DNA of 64,000 nt. Origin: Mannheimia haemolytica. Its GTDB lineage: Bacteria; Pseudomonadota; Gammaproteobacteria; Enterobacterales; Pasteurellaceae. Positions 45,450 to 54,892 of the stretch are shown here, one piece after another (within the stretch, counting starts at the first letter, position 1; the number at the start of each line of letters is the position of its first letter). Location: the NCBI GenBank assembly GCA_900638155.1, contig LR134495.1:806001-870000 (forward strand), written 5' to 3'. Position numbers and translations under genes: made by a program. The notes beneath the pieces are model-generated. The model ran no database searches, was not told where the DNA came from, and saw only the letters and a program-made list of their open reading frames with translations.

Positions 45450-46880
45450 ATGCACATTTTCAATAACGGCAAATATAAAAGCCTGCACGCACAAAGCGAG
45501 GGCGAATTAAATGCACTTTGCCAAACCGTTTTATCTGATCCCGATTTTTACCCAACTTACCATCTTGCTCCCGAAACAGGCTTATTTAATGACCCAAACG
45601 GCTTGATTTTTGATGGAGAGAAATACCACATTTTTGCTCAATGGTTCCCTTATGGGGCATTGCACGGAATGAAGCATTGGCAGCATTTCATCACTACCGA
45701 TTTTCAAACATTCAGCAAAGGAGATTTACTGATTCCCGATGAGCTGTTTGAATCCCACGGCTGTTATTCAGGCGGGGCGATTTTGTGGCAAGATAAGATT
45801 GTGGCGTTTTACACCGGCAATACACGTCGCCCGTCAGATAACGCCCGGATTCCTCATCAAAATATCGCAATTTTTGATAAATCGGGTAAGTTATTGGAAA
45901 AGCGTTGCATTATCGACCAAGCACCGGCAGGCTACACCGAACACGTGCGTGATCCGAAACCTTATCTTACCGCAGAGGGCAAAATTCGTTTTGTATTGGG
46001 GGCTCAACGTGAAAACCTGACCGGCACGGCGGTAATTTATGAAATGGACGATTTAAATGCCACGCCCCGTTTAATCGCAGAACTGGACGTTCACGATTTT
46101 GATAATAGCAATGTGTTTATGTGGGAGTGTCCGGATCTGTTCTCGCTTGGCGGTAAATATCTGTTTGTGTGGTCGCCACAAGGCAAACTGCGTGAAAGTT
46201 ACCAATTCCAAAATAACTACCATGCCACTTACGCACTTGGCGAGCTAAACGGCAACAGATTACGGGCAGAGCATATTGAAGAGCTGGACTACGGCTTTGA
46301 CTTTTACGCACCGCAAACGGTGGAAAATTCCGATCGCATTTTGTTTGGCTGGGTCGGCTTGCCTGATCTCACTTACCCAACTGATAAGTATCAGTGGCAT
46401 TCAATGCTGACATTGCCTCGTAAACTTTCCCTGCAAAACGGCAAAGTGGTACAAAACCCAATCGTGAATGTAGGCGAATTACAAGCGGTCGAAATGTCAG
46501 AAAATTTTGCAATCGAGAATTTAGATACAACGTATTTACAAATTTCTGTGGAAAAGCAACCGCTTGTGTTGGATTTTTTCAGCAATGAACAGGGGCAAAA
46601 GCTCAGCTTACGTTTTGAAAATGGGGTGTTGAGCTTAGATCGTAGCCAAACCGAACAAACAGAATTGATGGAAAAATTTGGCTCGGTTCGTCATTGCAAA
46701 ATTGAACAATTAGAGACAATCGAGATTTTCTTTGACCGCTCGGTGGTGGAAATTTTCGTAAACGGCGGGGAAAAAGTGCTGACTTCACGCTTTTTTATCA
46801 CCAAGCGTGAAAATGTCGTAAAAAGCTCTCGCCTGCTTCAAGCGAAAGTAGCAAAAGTGTTACCAATTAGCGTAAAATAA
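45450..46880 (+). CDS. scrB: Sucrose-6-phosphate hydrolase (GH32)
   Basis: 476 residues. The GH32 nucleophile region is LFNDPNG (D48), the transition-state RDP motif is in HVRDPK and the acid/base glutamate in MWECPDLF. A C-terminal beta-sandwich domain occupies about 340-476. It splits sucrose-6-phosphate delivered by ScrA into glucose-6-phosphate and fructose, which ScrK phosphorylates. It is cytoplasmic, with no signal peptide. AGGA lies before the ATG. scrR starts 50 bp after its stop. Confidence 0.95.
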   Translation: MHIFNNGKYKSLHAQSEGELNALCQTVLSDPDFYPTYHLAPETGLFNDPNGLIFDGEKYHIFAQWFPYGALHGMKHWQHFITTDFQTFSKGDLLIPDELFESHGCYSGGAILWQDKIVAFYTGNTRRPSDNARIPHQNIAIFDKSGKLLEKRCIIDQAPAGYTEHVRDPKPYLTAEGKIRFVLGAQRENLTGTAVIYEMDDLNATPRLIAELDVHDFDNSNVFMWECPDLFSLGGKYLFVWSPQGKLRESYQFQNNYHATYALGELNGNRLRAEHIEELDYGFDFYAPQTVENSDRILFGWVGLPDLTYPTDKYQWHSMLTLPRKLSLQNGKVVQNPIVNVGELQAVEMSENFAIENLDTTYLQISVEKQPLVLDFFSNEQGQKLSLRFENGVLSLDRSQTEQTELMEKFGSVRHCKIEQLETIEIFFDRSVVEIFVNGGEKVLTSRFFITKRENVVKSSRLLQAKVAKVLPISVK

Positions 46881-46929
46881 AACACAAATGGGCTGGAAAT
46901 GCCTATTAAATGATAAAAAGGAGATAAGT

Positions 46930-47946
46930 GTGACTAAAAAACGCTTAACGCTAAGTGACATTGCTGAGCTAAGCGGAGTCTCGAAAACGACCGCCAGTAT
47001 GATTTTAAACGGGCGAGGCAACGATTTCAGAATTAAGACCGAAACCTGCGAAAAAGTCAAAGCGATTGCAAAAAAATATGGTTACCGAGCCAATGTGTAT
47101 GCCAAATCTTTACAAGCACAGCGTACCAATGTGATTGGCTTGGTGATTCCCGATTTAACCAACTACGGTTTTGCTTTGACTTCCAAAACGCTAGAAAAAC
47201 TGTGTCGTGAAAACGGCTTGCAGCTGGTTATCGCCTGTTCTGATGATACCGCAGAGGGCGAAAAAAAGGCGATAGAACGGTTATTAGACAGGCAAGTCGA
47301 TCTGCTGATTACTGCCCCAACCCAGCACGAATCCGGCTACTACCGCAACGTGGCACAATATACGCCAATGCTACAATTAGACCGCTACATTTCGGGGCTG
47401 GATATTCCCTCTATTACCAGCAACGACACCCAAAGCATTAGTGTATTGGTGGAAAATATCGTCAGAGCATATCGGCTCAACGAGTTTTTTTATTTGGGCG
47501 GACAGCTGTCGCTTTCTCCAAGCCAAAACCGCTTAAAAGGCTTTCGTGAAGGTTTGGAGCAGTCACATTTAGCACTTGATGAAAGTTGGGTGTTACATCA
47601 AGATTATCAGCCGGAGTCGGGCTATCAGATGTTCTCTGAAATCGTGGAACGATTAGGGCGTTTGCCACAAGCGGTTTTTACTGCTTCATTTACGCTACTA
47701 GAAGGGGTGATGCGGTATTTAACAGAACATCAACAAATGGATAAATTAATGAATCAAGAACTGCATTTAGCCACCTTTGACGATCATCATTTACTGAATG
47801 CGTTACCTTTTCATATCCATTCCATTAAGCAAGACCACCAACAGATTGCCGAGCAAACTTTTGCATTGATTCAGCAACGTTTGGCACAACAAAAGGTGGA
47901 AAATGTGAAAGTGGATTGCGAAATTTTATGGCGAAAATCAAATTAA
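46930..47946 (+). CDS. scrR: LacI-family sucrose operon repressor
   Basis: 338 residues from the GTG at 46930 with AAGGAG 7 nt upstream; in-frame sequence from 46888 is non-homologous. The N-terminal LacI helix-turn-helix is LSDIAELSGVSKTTASMILNG, as in Cra/ScrR-type proteins. A periplasmic-binding-protein-like effector domain follows. It is third gene of scrKBR, so repression would be autogenous. Expected operators are the matching palindromes before scrK and scrA. The inducer is likely fructose or a phosphate ester of it (inferred). Confidence 0.9.
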   Translation: MTKKRLTLSDIAELSGVSKTTASMILNGRGNDFRIKTETCEKVKAIAKKYGYRANVYAKSLQAQRTNVIGLVIPDLTNYGFALTSKTLEKLCRENGLQLVIACSDDTAEGEKKAIERLLDRQVDLLITAPTQHESGYYRNVAQYTPMLQLDRYISGLDIPSITSNDTQSISVLVENIVRAYRLNEFFYLGGQLSLSPSQNRLKGFREGLEQSHLALDESWVLHQDYQPESGYQMFSEIVERLGRLPQAVFTASFTLLEGVMRYLTEHQQMDKLMNQELHLATFDDHHLLNALPFHIHSIKQDHQQIAEQTFALIQQRLAQQKVENVKVDCEILWRKSN

Positions 47947-47958
47947 AGAAGAGATGTT

Positions 47959-48456
47959 ATGGCACATTTTTACGAATATTTAGAATTTAACAGCGATGAA
48001 GATCGTGAAAATCAATTAGAAGTGTATGTGGACGTCAAACTCGCCACAGAGACGGAAGAAAAACTGAAAGCCATTGGCGTGCAAGGGGACTGGCTGGTAA
48101 TGGCAGAGCCATATTGCCCCGATTGTGTGGAAATTGTGGCTTATTTCCAGCGAATGGCGAAGCTCAATCCTAACATCAAGGTCAAATATGTAGCTCGCAA
48201 AGATAATCAGGAACGCAAACATTTTGACAGCGATGAACAGCAACAAGCGGTCATTTCTGCCCAAAAAATTCCAACTATTTTTGATATTGGTAACGGCAAA
48301 ACAGAATTGGTTTTATCTGAATTTCCGCAATTTTTAAAAGATAAAATGGCAGCGAACCCCGAGCAATTCGATCAATTAAAAGCCGATTTTAGAATGGGAA
48401 AATTCGGCAAAGAGGTTGAAGCTGAATTATTGGCGATTTTACTGAATACCAAATAA
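47959..48456 (+). CDS. Thioredoxin-family protein with CPDC active site
   Basis: 165 residues. The motif MAEPYCPDCVEIV places C53 and C56 at a thioredoxin-like active site, and IPTIFDIGNG at about 110-120 fits the cis-proline loop. There is no signal peptide, so it is cytoplasmic. It lies 12 bp after scrR with its own RBS (AAGAAGAG), at the end of the sucrose operon by position, though any link to sucrose use is unclear. Substrate unknown. Confidence 0.8.
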   Translation: MAHFYEYLEFNSDEDRENQLEVYVDVKLATETEEKLKAIGVQGDWLVMAEPYCPDCVEIVAYFQRMAKLNPNIKVKYVARKDNQERKHFDSDEQQQAVISAQKIPTIFDIGNGKTELVLSEFPQFLKDKMAANPEQFDQLKADFRMGKFGKEVEAELLAILLNTK

Positions 48457-48481
48457 ATTTTGTGAATTTAACCGGCGTTCA

Positions 48482-48510
48482 TTGCGGAATTAGCGGAATT
48501 TCTGTATAAT
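48482..48510 (+). promoter_or_regulatory. Predicted rpoZ-spoT promoter
   Basis: TTGCGG (48482-48487), a 17-bp spacer and TATAAT (48505-48510) lie 48 bp before the rpoZ ATG. Confidence 0.75.
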
Positions 48511-48558
48511 TCGCAATCTTTTTATGAATAAAACCGAATATATCTTTGGAGTAAATTT

Positions 48559-48840
48559 ATGGCTCGTGTAACCGTACAAGAAGCAGCGGAGAAAATTGGC
48601 AACCGTTTTGATTTAATCTTAATTGCTGCACGTCGTGCAAGACAATTACAACTTCACACCCGTGAGCCACTTGTGCCTGAAGAAAACGATAAGCCGACCG
48701 TGATTGCATTGCGTGAAATTGAAGAAGGTTTAATTACAACCGACATTATGGATCAGCTGGAAAATCACGACTCTATTAAGCAAGAAGCGGCGGAGCAGGA
48801 AGCGATTTCATTTTTAACTGAAATGAGCAACGAAGCGTAA
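48559..48840 (+). CDS. rpoZ: RNA polymerase omega subunit
   Basis: 93 residues with the conserved [21 protein letters not shown]-terminus and ARRARQLQ segment. Omega helps assemble the beta' subunit and, in E. coli, forms part of a ppGpp site on RNA polymerase. It precedes spoT, as is usual. TTGGAG lies before the ATG. Confidence 0.96.
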   Translation: MARVTVQEAAEKIGNRFDLILIAARRARQLQLHTREPLVPEENDKPTVIALREIEEGLITTDIMDQLENHDSIKQEAAEQEAISFLTEMSNEA

Positions 48841-48961
48841 TTTTATTTTTCGTAAATAGAGAATGGACAATTGAGTCTGCAAGCGGTAGGATTTTCCTCA
48901 AAATTTGCAAATTCGTTGTCCATTTTTATTTCTGTTGTTATTTCTGTAGTTGAGGTATAAC

Positions 48962-51076
48962 GTGTATCTTTTTGAACCTTTAGATCGAATTATTCAAGGC
49001 TATTTGCCCCCCGAGCAGATTGAGCGTGTAAAACGTGCCTATGTGATCGCCCGTGATGCCCACGAGGGGCAAACACGCTCCAGCGGTGAGCCTTATATTA
49101 CTCACCCAGTGGCAGTGGCGTCGATTATTGCGGAAATGAAGCTCGATCACGAAGCGGTGATTGCGGCTTTGTTGCACGATGTGATTGAAGATACACCTTA
49201 TACCGAAGAAGAACTGGCGGCGGAATTCGGGCAGAGCGTGGCGGATATTGTGCAAGGCGTTTCTAAGCTGGACAAATTAAAATTCCGCACCCGCCAAGAA
49301 GCAGAGGTTGCAAACTTCCGTAAAATGATTTTGGCAATGACCAAAGACATTCGGGTTGTGTTGATTAAACTTGCCGACCGAACCCATAATATGCGAACGC
49401 TTGGAGCGCTTCGTCCGGATAAACGTCGCCGTATAGCCAAAGAAACCTTAGAGATTTATAGCCCGTTGGCACATCGTTTGGGTATTGAGCATATTAAAAA
49501 CGAGTTGGAAGATTTAGGCTTTGAGGCAATGCACCCACAGCGTTATCGGGTGCTGAAAATGGCGATTGCCAGTGCCAGAGGGCATCGTAAAGAGCTGATT
49601 CAACGCATTGCCGACGATATTCGTGGGCGGTTAGAAGAGGTAAAAATTGAAGCTCGAGTGTATGGGCGAGAGAAACATCTCTATTCTATTTATCAAAAAA
49701 TGCGGCAAAAAGATCAGCATTTTCACTCGATTTTAGATATTTATGCGTTCCGTGTGGTGGTGGCGAATGTGGATAATTGCTACCGCGTATTAGGGCAAAT
49801 GCACGCCTTGTATAAGCCTCGCCCGAAACGGGTGAAAGATTATATTGCCGTACCGAAACCGAACGGCTATCAATCTTTGCACACTTCGATGATTGGCCCG
49901 CACGGTGTACCGGTGGAGGTACAGATTCGCACCGAAGATATGGATAAAATGGCGGATATGGGAGTAACGGCTCACTGGCGTTACAAAGAGGGCGAGTCGA
50001 ACCATAACACCACGGTTCAACTCAAGGCCCAGCAATGGCTGCAAAGCATTGTTGAATTGCAAAACAGTGCCGGTAACACGGCAGAATTTATTGACAGCGT
50101 TAAATCGGATCTGTTCTCTGACGATATTTTCGTCTTTACCCCGAAAGGGCGTATTGTTGAATTGCCGGCGAATGCAACCGCCATTGACTTTGCCTATGCG
50201 GTGCATTCAGGCATTGGTGATCGTTGTGTAGGTGCGATGGTTGATCGCAATCCGTATCCACTTTCAGAACCGCTACGAACAGGACAGACGGTGGAAATTA
50301 TTACCGAGCAAGGTAAACGTCCGAAAGCCTCTTGGCTGAATTTTGTCGTCACAGGAAAAGCCCGTGCCAAAATTCGCCAATTCCTTAAAAATCAAGAACA
50401 CGATGAAGCCATTGAATTAGGTAAACGCCAATTAATTCGTGTGATGAATTTGAATTCTATTGATGAACTCAAACCGGACGTGATTCAACCTGTATTAGAC
50501 GAGCTACATTTAGCTACCTTTGAGGATTTACTTTCGGAAATCGGGCTTGGTAATCAGATGAGTAGTGTGGTTGCTCAACGCTTATCGGGCGAGACACTAC
50601 AAATTGATACTGACGGCAACCCGGAAAATAACCAACCAATCAAAATCGAAGGGGTGGAAAATCATCTGATTAGTTTTGCGAAGTGCTGTTTACCGATACC
50701 GGGCGATGACATTGTTGCTTATGTCAGCTCGGGTAAAGGCTTGGTGATTCACAATACTTGTTGTGCAAATGTGAAAGATTACGCTATCGACCAAAGCCAT
50801 TATCTGCCGGTAATGTGGGAAGTGGCGAAAGAAAAAGCTATTAAGTTTGACACGGAAATCGTGCTGGATATTATGAATGAACCGGGCGTGCTTGCTGCCA
50901 TAACTTCAACCTTTGCGAAAATGGACAGCAACATCGGCAGCATTCATAGTGAGGCGAGAGAGGGGAATGTTTACCAAGTCATCTTCCAAATTTCGGTTAT
51001 CGATAAAGCTCACTTCGAGGCAATCTTACGCAAGTTATCCGGCATTAATGGAGTGGTAAAAGTCGCTCGTAAATAG
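48962..51076 (+). CDS. spoT: Bifunctional (p)ppGpp synthetase/hydrolase SpoT
   Basis: 704 residues from the GTG at 48962 (MYLFEPLDRIIQGYLPPEQI aligns with E. coli SpoT), with TGAGGT 6 nt upstream. The HD hydrolase domain (ALLHDVIEDT around 70-80), synthetase domain (GREKHLYSIYQKM, DIYAFRVVV, GYQSLHTSM, VEVQIRTEDMD), TGS domain (about 390-450) and C-terminal ACT domain are all present. It makes and degrades the alarmone under carbon, fatty-acid and other starvation. It serves as an internal comparison for the RelA/SpoT-like gene at 60382. Confidence 0.97.
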   Translation: MYLFEPLDRIIQGYLPPEQIERVKRAYVIARDAHEGQTRSSGEPYITHPVAVASIIAEMKLDHEAVIAALLHDVIEDTPYTEEELAAEFGQSVADIVQGVSKLDKLKFRTRQEAEVANFRKMILAMTKDIRVVLIKLADRTHNMRTLGALRPDKRRRIAKETLEIYSPLAHRLGIEHIKNELEDLGFEAMHPQRYRVLKMAIASARGHRKELIQRIADDIRGRLEEVKIEARVYGREKHLYSIYQKMRQKDQHFHSILDIYAFRVVVANVDNCYRVLGQMHALYKPRPKRVKDYIAVPKPNGYQSLHTSMIGPHGVPVEVQIRTEDMDKMADMGVTAHWRYKEGESNHNTTVQLKAQQWLQSIVELQNSAGNTAEFIDSVKSDLFSDDIFVFTPKGRIVELPANATAIDFAYAVHSGIGDRCVGAMVDRNPYPLSEPLRTGQTVEIITEQGKRPKASWLNFVVTGKARAKIRQFLKNQEHDEAIELGKRQLIRVMNLNSIDELKPDVIQPVLDELHLATFEDLLSEIGLGNQMSSVVAQRLSGETLQIDTDGNPENNQPIKIEGVENHLISFAKCCLPIPGDDIVAYVSSGKGLVIHNTCCANVKDYAIDQSHYLPVMWEVAKEKAIKFDTEIVLDIMNEPGVLAAITSTFAKMDSNIGSIHSEAREGNVYQVIFQISVIDKAHFEAILRKLSGINGVVKVARK

Positions 51077-51090
51077 GTAACAAGCTAAGC

Positions 51091-51137
51091 AACAAGCGGT
51101 TGGATTTTGTAAAAAATTTACCAATTTCAACCGCTTG
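51091..51137. terminator. Uptake-signal dyad between spoT and hemH
   Basis: ACAAGCGGTTG and CAACCGCTTGT face each other across AT-rich sequence (GATTTTGTAAAAAATTTACCAATTT). It is placed between convergent genes and likely terminates both. Confidence 0.75.
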
Positions 51138-51145
51138 TGTTTAAC

Positions 51146-52108
51146 TTACATTTTCGCTTCCAGCAATTTGACTAACGCTTTGATATGATCGCCACTCGCA
51201 TTCAACGCTGGAATGTAGCGATAAGATTCTCCGCCGGCGTGTTCAAAGTTTTCACGGTTTTCTTCCGCAATTTCTTCTAAGGTTTCCAAACAATCGGCAG
51301 AGAAGCCCGGGCAAACAACAGCTACTTTTTTCACCCCACGTTTTGGAAAACTTTCCAATGTTTCATCGGTATAAGGCTGTAGCCACTCTTCATTGCCAAA
51401 ACGTGATTGGAAAGATAAATACCATTTTTCTCTTGGCAGACCTAGCTTTTCAGCCACTAATTCTGCCGTTTCTTGGCAATGCTTGGCGTAAAAATCACCT
51501 TCCGTTTCATAACGTTTAGGAATACCGTGAAAGGAAAACAGTAATAACTCGTCAGGTTTAACATCAATAGAGTTCGCTAATGCCTGAATATAAAGCGGAT
51601 CGTTGTGATAACTGTGAATAAAATCAAACGGCACAATTTTACGTTGTGCTTTTAAGCCGTTGGCGAACGCGTCAAACACCGAAGCGGTGGTCGTGCTGCT
51701 GTATTGCGGATAAAGCGGTAGCACAATAATCCGCTCAACCCCCTGCTTGATGAGGCTATCGGTCGCACTTTCAATACTTGGGTTGCCGTAAGACATTCCC
51801 AATTCCACCACTACATTTGGGCCTTTTACATCGAAATAACGCTGTACCGCGCGCTGCTGCTGGCGAGAAATTGCTAATAACGGTGAGCCTTCTTCTGTCC
51901 AGACTGATTGGTATAATTTAGCTACTTTCGGCGAGCGTCTTGGTAGCACGATAAAGTTGAGGATTGTCTGCCATTTTACTTTGGGTAAATCGATAACACG
52001 GGGATCGCTTAAAAATTGCTTTAAATAACGCTTTACCGCACTTGAGGTAGGTTCATCTGGCGTACCTAAATTAGCCAGCAAAATACCTATTTTTTGAGGT
52101 TGATTCAT
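51146..52108 (-). CDS. hemH: Ferrochelatase
   Basis: 320 residues from the ATG at 52108 (MNQPQKIGILLANLGTPDEP); the 6-residue in-frame extension is not conserved. The catalytic histidine is in LLLFSFHGIPKRY, and the second conserved region is SFQSRFGNEEWLQPYTD. It inserts Fe2+ into protoporphyrin IX, the last step of haem synthesis. Pasteurellaceae vary in haem autotrophy; a ferrochelatase alone allows use of protoporphyrin. It is monocistronic. Confidence 0.95.
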   Translation of the reverse strand: MNQPQKIGILLANLGTPDEPTSSAVKRYLKQFLSDPRVIDLPKVKWQTILNFIVLPRRSPKVAKLYQSVWTEEGSPLLAISRQQQRAVQRYFDVKGPNVVVELGMSYGNPSIESATDSLIKQGVERIIVLPLYPQYSSTTTASVFDAFANGLKAQRKIVPFDFIHSYHNDPLYIQALANSIDVKPDELLLFSFHGIPKRYETEGDFYAKHCQETAELVAEKLGLPREKWYLSFQSRFGNEEWLQPYTDETLESFPKRGVKKVAVVCPGFSADCLETLEEIAEENRENFEHAGGESYRYIPALNASGDHIKALVKLLEAKM

Positions 52109-52241
52109 TGCTCTATTTCTCATCAAAATTTAATTATTTTTTCGATTATGCCACAAACCAATATAAATTTCTGCGATTATTACAAGCGGTCGTATTTTTC
52201 AAAAATTTTACAAACAACCCGAGTTGTGTTTGGATTGTTTC

Positions 52242-52270
52242 TTGCTTTTTATTTTAATTGCCTGTAGAAT
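52242..52270 (+). promoter_or_regulatory. Predicted rpmH promoter
   Basis: TTGCTT (52242-52247), a 17-bp spacer and TAGAAT (52265-52270) lie about 78 bp before rpmH. I saw no DnaA-box cluster here, so this is not an obvious origin. Confidence 0.65.
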
Positions 52271-52347
52271 TGCAACTCTTTTTTATGGTCCTTGTTTGGC
52301 AGAAATATTGAGTATGCCAACTTTTTAAATTTTTAGGTAGATAAGCA

Positions 52348-52482
52348 ATGAAACGTACATTTCAACCATCAGTATTAAAACGTGCTCGTACACACGGTTT
52401 CCGTGCTCGTATGGCTACTAAAAACGGTCGTCAAGTATTAGCACGTCGTCGTGCTAAAGGTCGTAAATCTTTATCTGCATAA
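52348..52482 (+). CDS. rpmH: 50S ribosomal protein L34
   Basis: 44 residues ([20 protein letters not shown], ending GRKSLSA), highly basic, the canonical L34. It begins the conserved rpmH-rnpA-yidD string. TAGGTAG lies upstream, and the predicted promoter is at 52242-52270. Confidence 0.98.
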   Translation: MKRTFQPSVLKRARTHGFRARMATKNGRQVLARRRAKGRKSLSA

Positions 52483-52523
52483 TTGCAGAACTCAGCCAAA
52501 ACACCTTTCTAATTAAGTTAAGT

Positions 52524-52898
52524 GTGAAGAAGCTAAATTTTTCTCGGGAGCTGCGTTTGTTAGCTCCCGTTCAATTTAAAGCGGTATTTGAAGAACCACT
52601 TCGAGCTAGCACCCCTCAAATGACCCTTCTTGCGAGAGAGAATACAGTAGATAATCCTCGTCTCGGTTTAACCGTTGCTAAAAAACATCTCAAACGAGCT
52701 CACGATCGCAATCGCATTAAACGCATTGTGAGAGAAAGTTTTCGCCTTAAGCAACATGAATTGCCGAATTTTGATTTTGTGTTTGTAGCAAAAGGCGGCA
52801 TTGGCAAATTAGGCAATGCAACGCTGTTTGAAACATTGGAAAAACTATGGGCAAGACACATTCGCCTGAGCAAAAAGCCGGTAGAGCAGAATCCGTAA
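52524..52898 (+). CDS. rnpA: Ribonuclease P protein component
   Basis: 124 residues from a GTG start ([20 protein letters not shown]). The RNR signature [19 protein letters not shown] (about 58-76) is intact. It binds the RNase P RNA and assists 5' maturation of tRNAs. It overlaps yidD by 52 bp in another frame, the usual arrangement. Confidence 0.96.
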   Translation: MKKLNFSRELRLLAPVQFKAVFEEPLRASTPQMTLLARENTVDNPRLGLTVAKKHLKRAHDRNRIKRIVRESFRLKQHELPNFDFVFVAKGGIGKLGNATLFETLEKLWARHIRLSKKPVEQNP

Positions 52899-53170
52899 CT
52901 CAGCCGGATAAAATCAGCATATTAGCCCGACTGCTTTTACTACCGATTTATTTCTATCGCTATGCCATCAGCCCATTGATTGGACCTCGTTGCCGATTCT
53001 ACCCAACCTGCTCAACTTATGCTGTTGAAGCAATTAAAATTCACGGAGCAATCAAAGGTGGATATTTAGCTTTTAAACGGATTCTACGTTGCAACCCTTT
53101 GAGTGAGGGAGGCGAAGATCCTGTCCCACCTTGTTGTAAAGGCAACTGCAAACATAATGATAAAAAATAG
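52847..53170 (+). CDS. yidD: Membrane protein insertion efficiency factor YidD
   Basis: 107 residues. The core [22 protein letters not shown] and [15 protein letters not shown] are intact, with a cysteine-rich tail (PCCKGNC). The N-terminal extension inside rnpA is slightly long; an internal start is possible. YidD assists YidC-dependent insertion. yidC, which usually follows, is not here: a terminator and erpA come next. Confidence 0.93.
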   Translation: MGKTHSPEQKAGRAESVTQPDKISILARLLLLPIYFYRYAISPLIGPRCRFYPTCSTYAVEAIKIHGAIKGGYLAFKRILRCNPLSEGGEDPVPPCCKGNCKHNDKK

Positions 53171-53198
53171 CCTAAACTCAATAAGTTAGGCTATTTTG
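53164..53198 (+). terminator. Terminator of rpmH-rnpA-yidD
   Basis: AAAATAGCCTAA (53164-53175) / TTAGGCTATTTT (53186-53197) with a 10-nt loop. An Apl-type uptake signal (ACAAGCGGTC) follows at about 53205. Confidence 0.85.
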
Positions 53199-53277
53199 TT
53201 TGATACAAGCGGTCATTTTTAGCAAAAAATTTACTTGTGAGACTGATATTGTTGAATAAGGCAATAATTCGAGTGAA

Positions 53278-53619
53278 TTAAATGCTAAAGGAAGAACCAC
53301 ACCCACAGGTTGAGCTTGCGTTTGGATTGTTCACTACAAAACGTGAACCATCTAAGCCTTCGGTATAATCTACCGTACCTCCGATTAAATATTGCAGACT
53401 CATAGGATCAACCACCAAGCCTACATTTTGGTTCTCAATGGTAAGGTCTCCCTCATTGACTTGATCATCAAAGGTAAACCCATACTGGAACCCACTACAG
53501 CCCCCACCCGTAATATACACACGCAAGCGAAGATTCGGGTTCTCTTCGCCCTCAATTAAGCTTTTTACTTTACGTGCCGCCGCATCAGTAAAGATTAAAG
53601 GAATTTGAATATCGCTCAT
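53278..53619 (-). CDS. erpA: Iron-sulfur cluster insertion protein ErpA
   Basis: 113 residues, an A-type carrier. The three cluster cysteines are C41 ([11 protein letters not shown]), C105 and C107 ([11 protein letters not shown]). It delivers Fe-S clusters to target enzymes. It is monocistronic, divergent from the polysaccharide cluster. From memory, erpA also flanks the O-antigen locus in Actinobacillus pleuropneumoniae, consistent with this position. Confidence 0.96.
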   Translation of the reverse strand: MSDIQIPLIFTDAAARKVKSLIEGEENPNLRLRVYITGGGCSGFQYGFTFDDQVNEGDLTIENQNVGLVVDPMSLQYLIGGTVDYTEGLDGSRFVVNNPNASSTCGCGSSFSI

Positions 53620-53767
53620 TTTGTTTTAGATCAAAATTTTACTGTGATTGGATATTATCTAATAATTACATAGGAAGTGCAATCTTAAAAAAGAGTAAAT
53701 GAATGCAGTGGAAATAAGAAAATGATGTATAATGCTGTACAGAAACATGCAAATTTTAGAGGAAACT

Positions 53768-54892
53768 ATGGCAGATTCAGTAAAAAGTCATGAGCAAAGC
53801 TCGGATGAGATTGATTTAATTGAGATTTTTCGTGCTCTATGGGATAAAAAATGGTGGATTGTTATAACAACATTCGTTACTACATTACTTGCCGGTATTT
53901 ATGCATTTACTGCAAAAGAGCAATGGACGTCTAAGGCAACAGTTATTGCCCCTAAATTAACAGAGTTAGGCGAGTACTTAAATGTTCGCCGAGAGTATAA
54001 TCGTATTTTGCGTGTAGAGCCTATTGACCCAAATGCATTATCTGTAAGACTATTCAACAATTTTAACCGATTAGCACAATCTCAAGATACTAAAAATGAA
54101 TTTTTTATCACTTCCAATGTGTATAAGACTTTAGCTGAAGGAAAAGATGAGCAGGGGCAACGCACAGTTTTATCCAATTTGAGTAATGAAAATACCAGCT
54201 TTATTATTCCTGATCCTAAGAAAGAGCCTAATGCGATAGGTCGTACACTATCTTTTTCTGCAGAAACACCGGTAGAGGCACAAGATACTCTTGGTGAGTT
54301 AATTCAATTCATCAATAACAAAGCATTTACTGTTGAATTAGAAGATTTTTTAGTTGATTTCCAAAATGTGCTTACTGCATTACAATATGAAAAATCATTA
54401 ATTCAGGAAGATTTATCTGTGAATAAGTCGGTTCAGTTGGAAAACTTAAATAAAGCCTATGAAACTGCACAAAAAGCAGGTATTAAAGAATATTCAAAAG
54501 CATTTAATCAATCAGATGCATCAAATATTGCAGCAGCTTTAAGTGATACTAAAATCTCCCTTTCTGATTCAAAATTAGCAGATAGTTCATATTTATTTAT
54601 GTTAGGGGAAAAATACCTAAAGGCTCAAATTGATGTGGCTAATGAGAAAGGTGTTGTTTATCCACCACGTTATTATCAAATTGATTACCAACTTAAGCAA
54701 CTAGAGCCGTTATTTGAAAAAACAAAGACAGTTAAAACACAAACTTTTAGTTACCAAGCTTCGCCGGATTATCCTGTAATAAAAGATAAACCTAAAAAGG
54801 TAATTATTTTATTAATAGGTGCAATATTAGGTGGTGTAGTATCAAGTCTTATTATCTTAGTTTCTCGCTTATTAAATCGTGGAAAAAGCTAA
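53768..54892 (+). CDS. wzz: Polysaccharide chain-length determinant (Wzz family)
   Basis: 374 residues from the ATG at 53768 with AGAGGAAAC upstream. Two membrane helices (about 29-49 and 345-369) bracket a periplasmic, partly coiled-coil domain; the second is preceded by the proline/lysine-rich Wzz motif (ASPDYPVIKDKPKK). It sets modal length of polymer made by Wzy. First gene of the polysaccharide cluster; a TATAAT box at 53728-53733 may be its -10. The next gene starts at the base after its stop codon. Confidence 0.92.
   Translation: MADSVKSHEQSSDEIDLIEIFRALWDKKWWIVITTFVTTLLAGIYAFTAKEQWTSKATVIAPKLTELGEYLNVRREYNRILRVEPIDPNALSVRLFNNFNRLAQSQDTKNEFFITSNVYKTLAEGKDEQGQRTVLSNLSNENTSFIIPDPKKEPNAIGRTLSFSAETPVEAQDTLGELIQFINNKAFTVELEDFLVDFQNVLTALQYEKSLIQEDLSVNKSVQLENLNKAYETAQKAGIKEYSKAFNQSDASNIAAALSDTKISLSDSKLADSSYLFMLGEKYLKAQIDVANEKGVVYPPRYYQIDYQLKQLEPLFEKTKTVKTQTFSYQASPDYPVIKDKPKKVIILLIGAILGGVVSSLIILVSRLLNRGKS

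Noticed and set aside
52109..52347. Possible replication origin near rpmH
   Set aside because: No cluster of TTATCCACA-type DnaA boxes and no dnaA gene; only an uptake signal and a promoter are visible.
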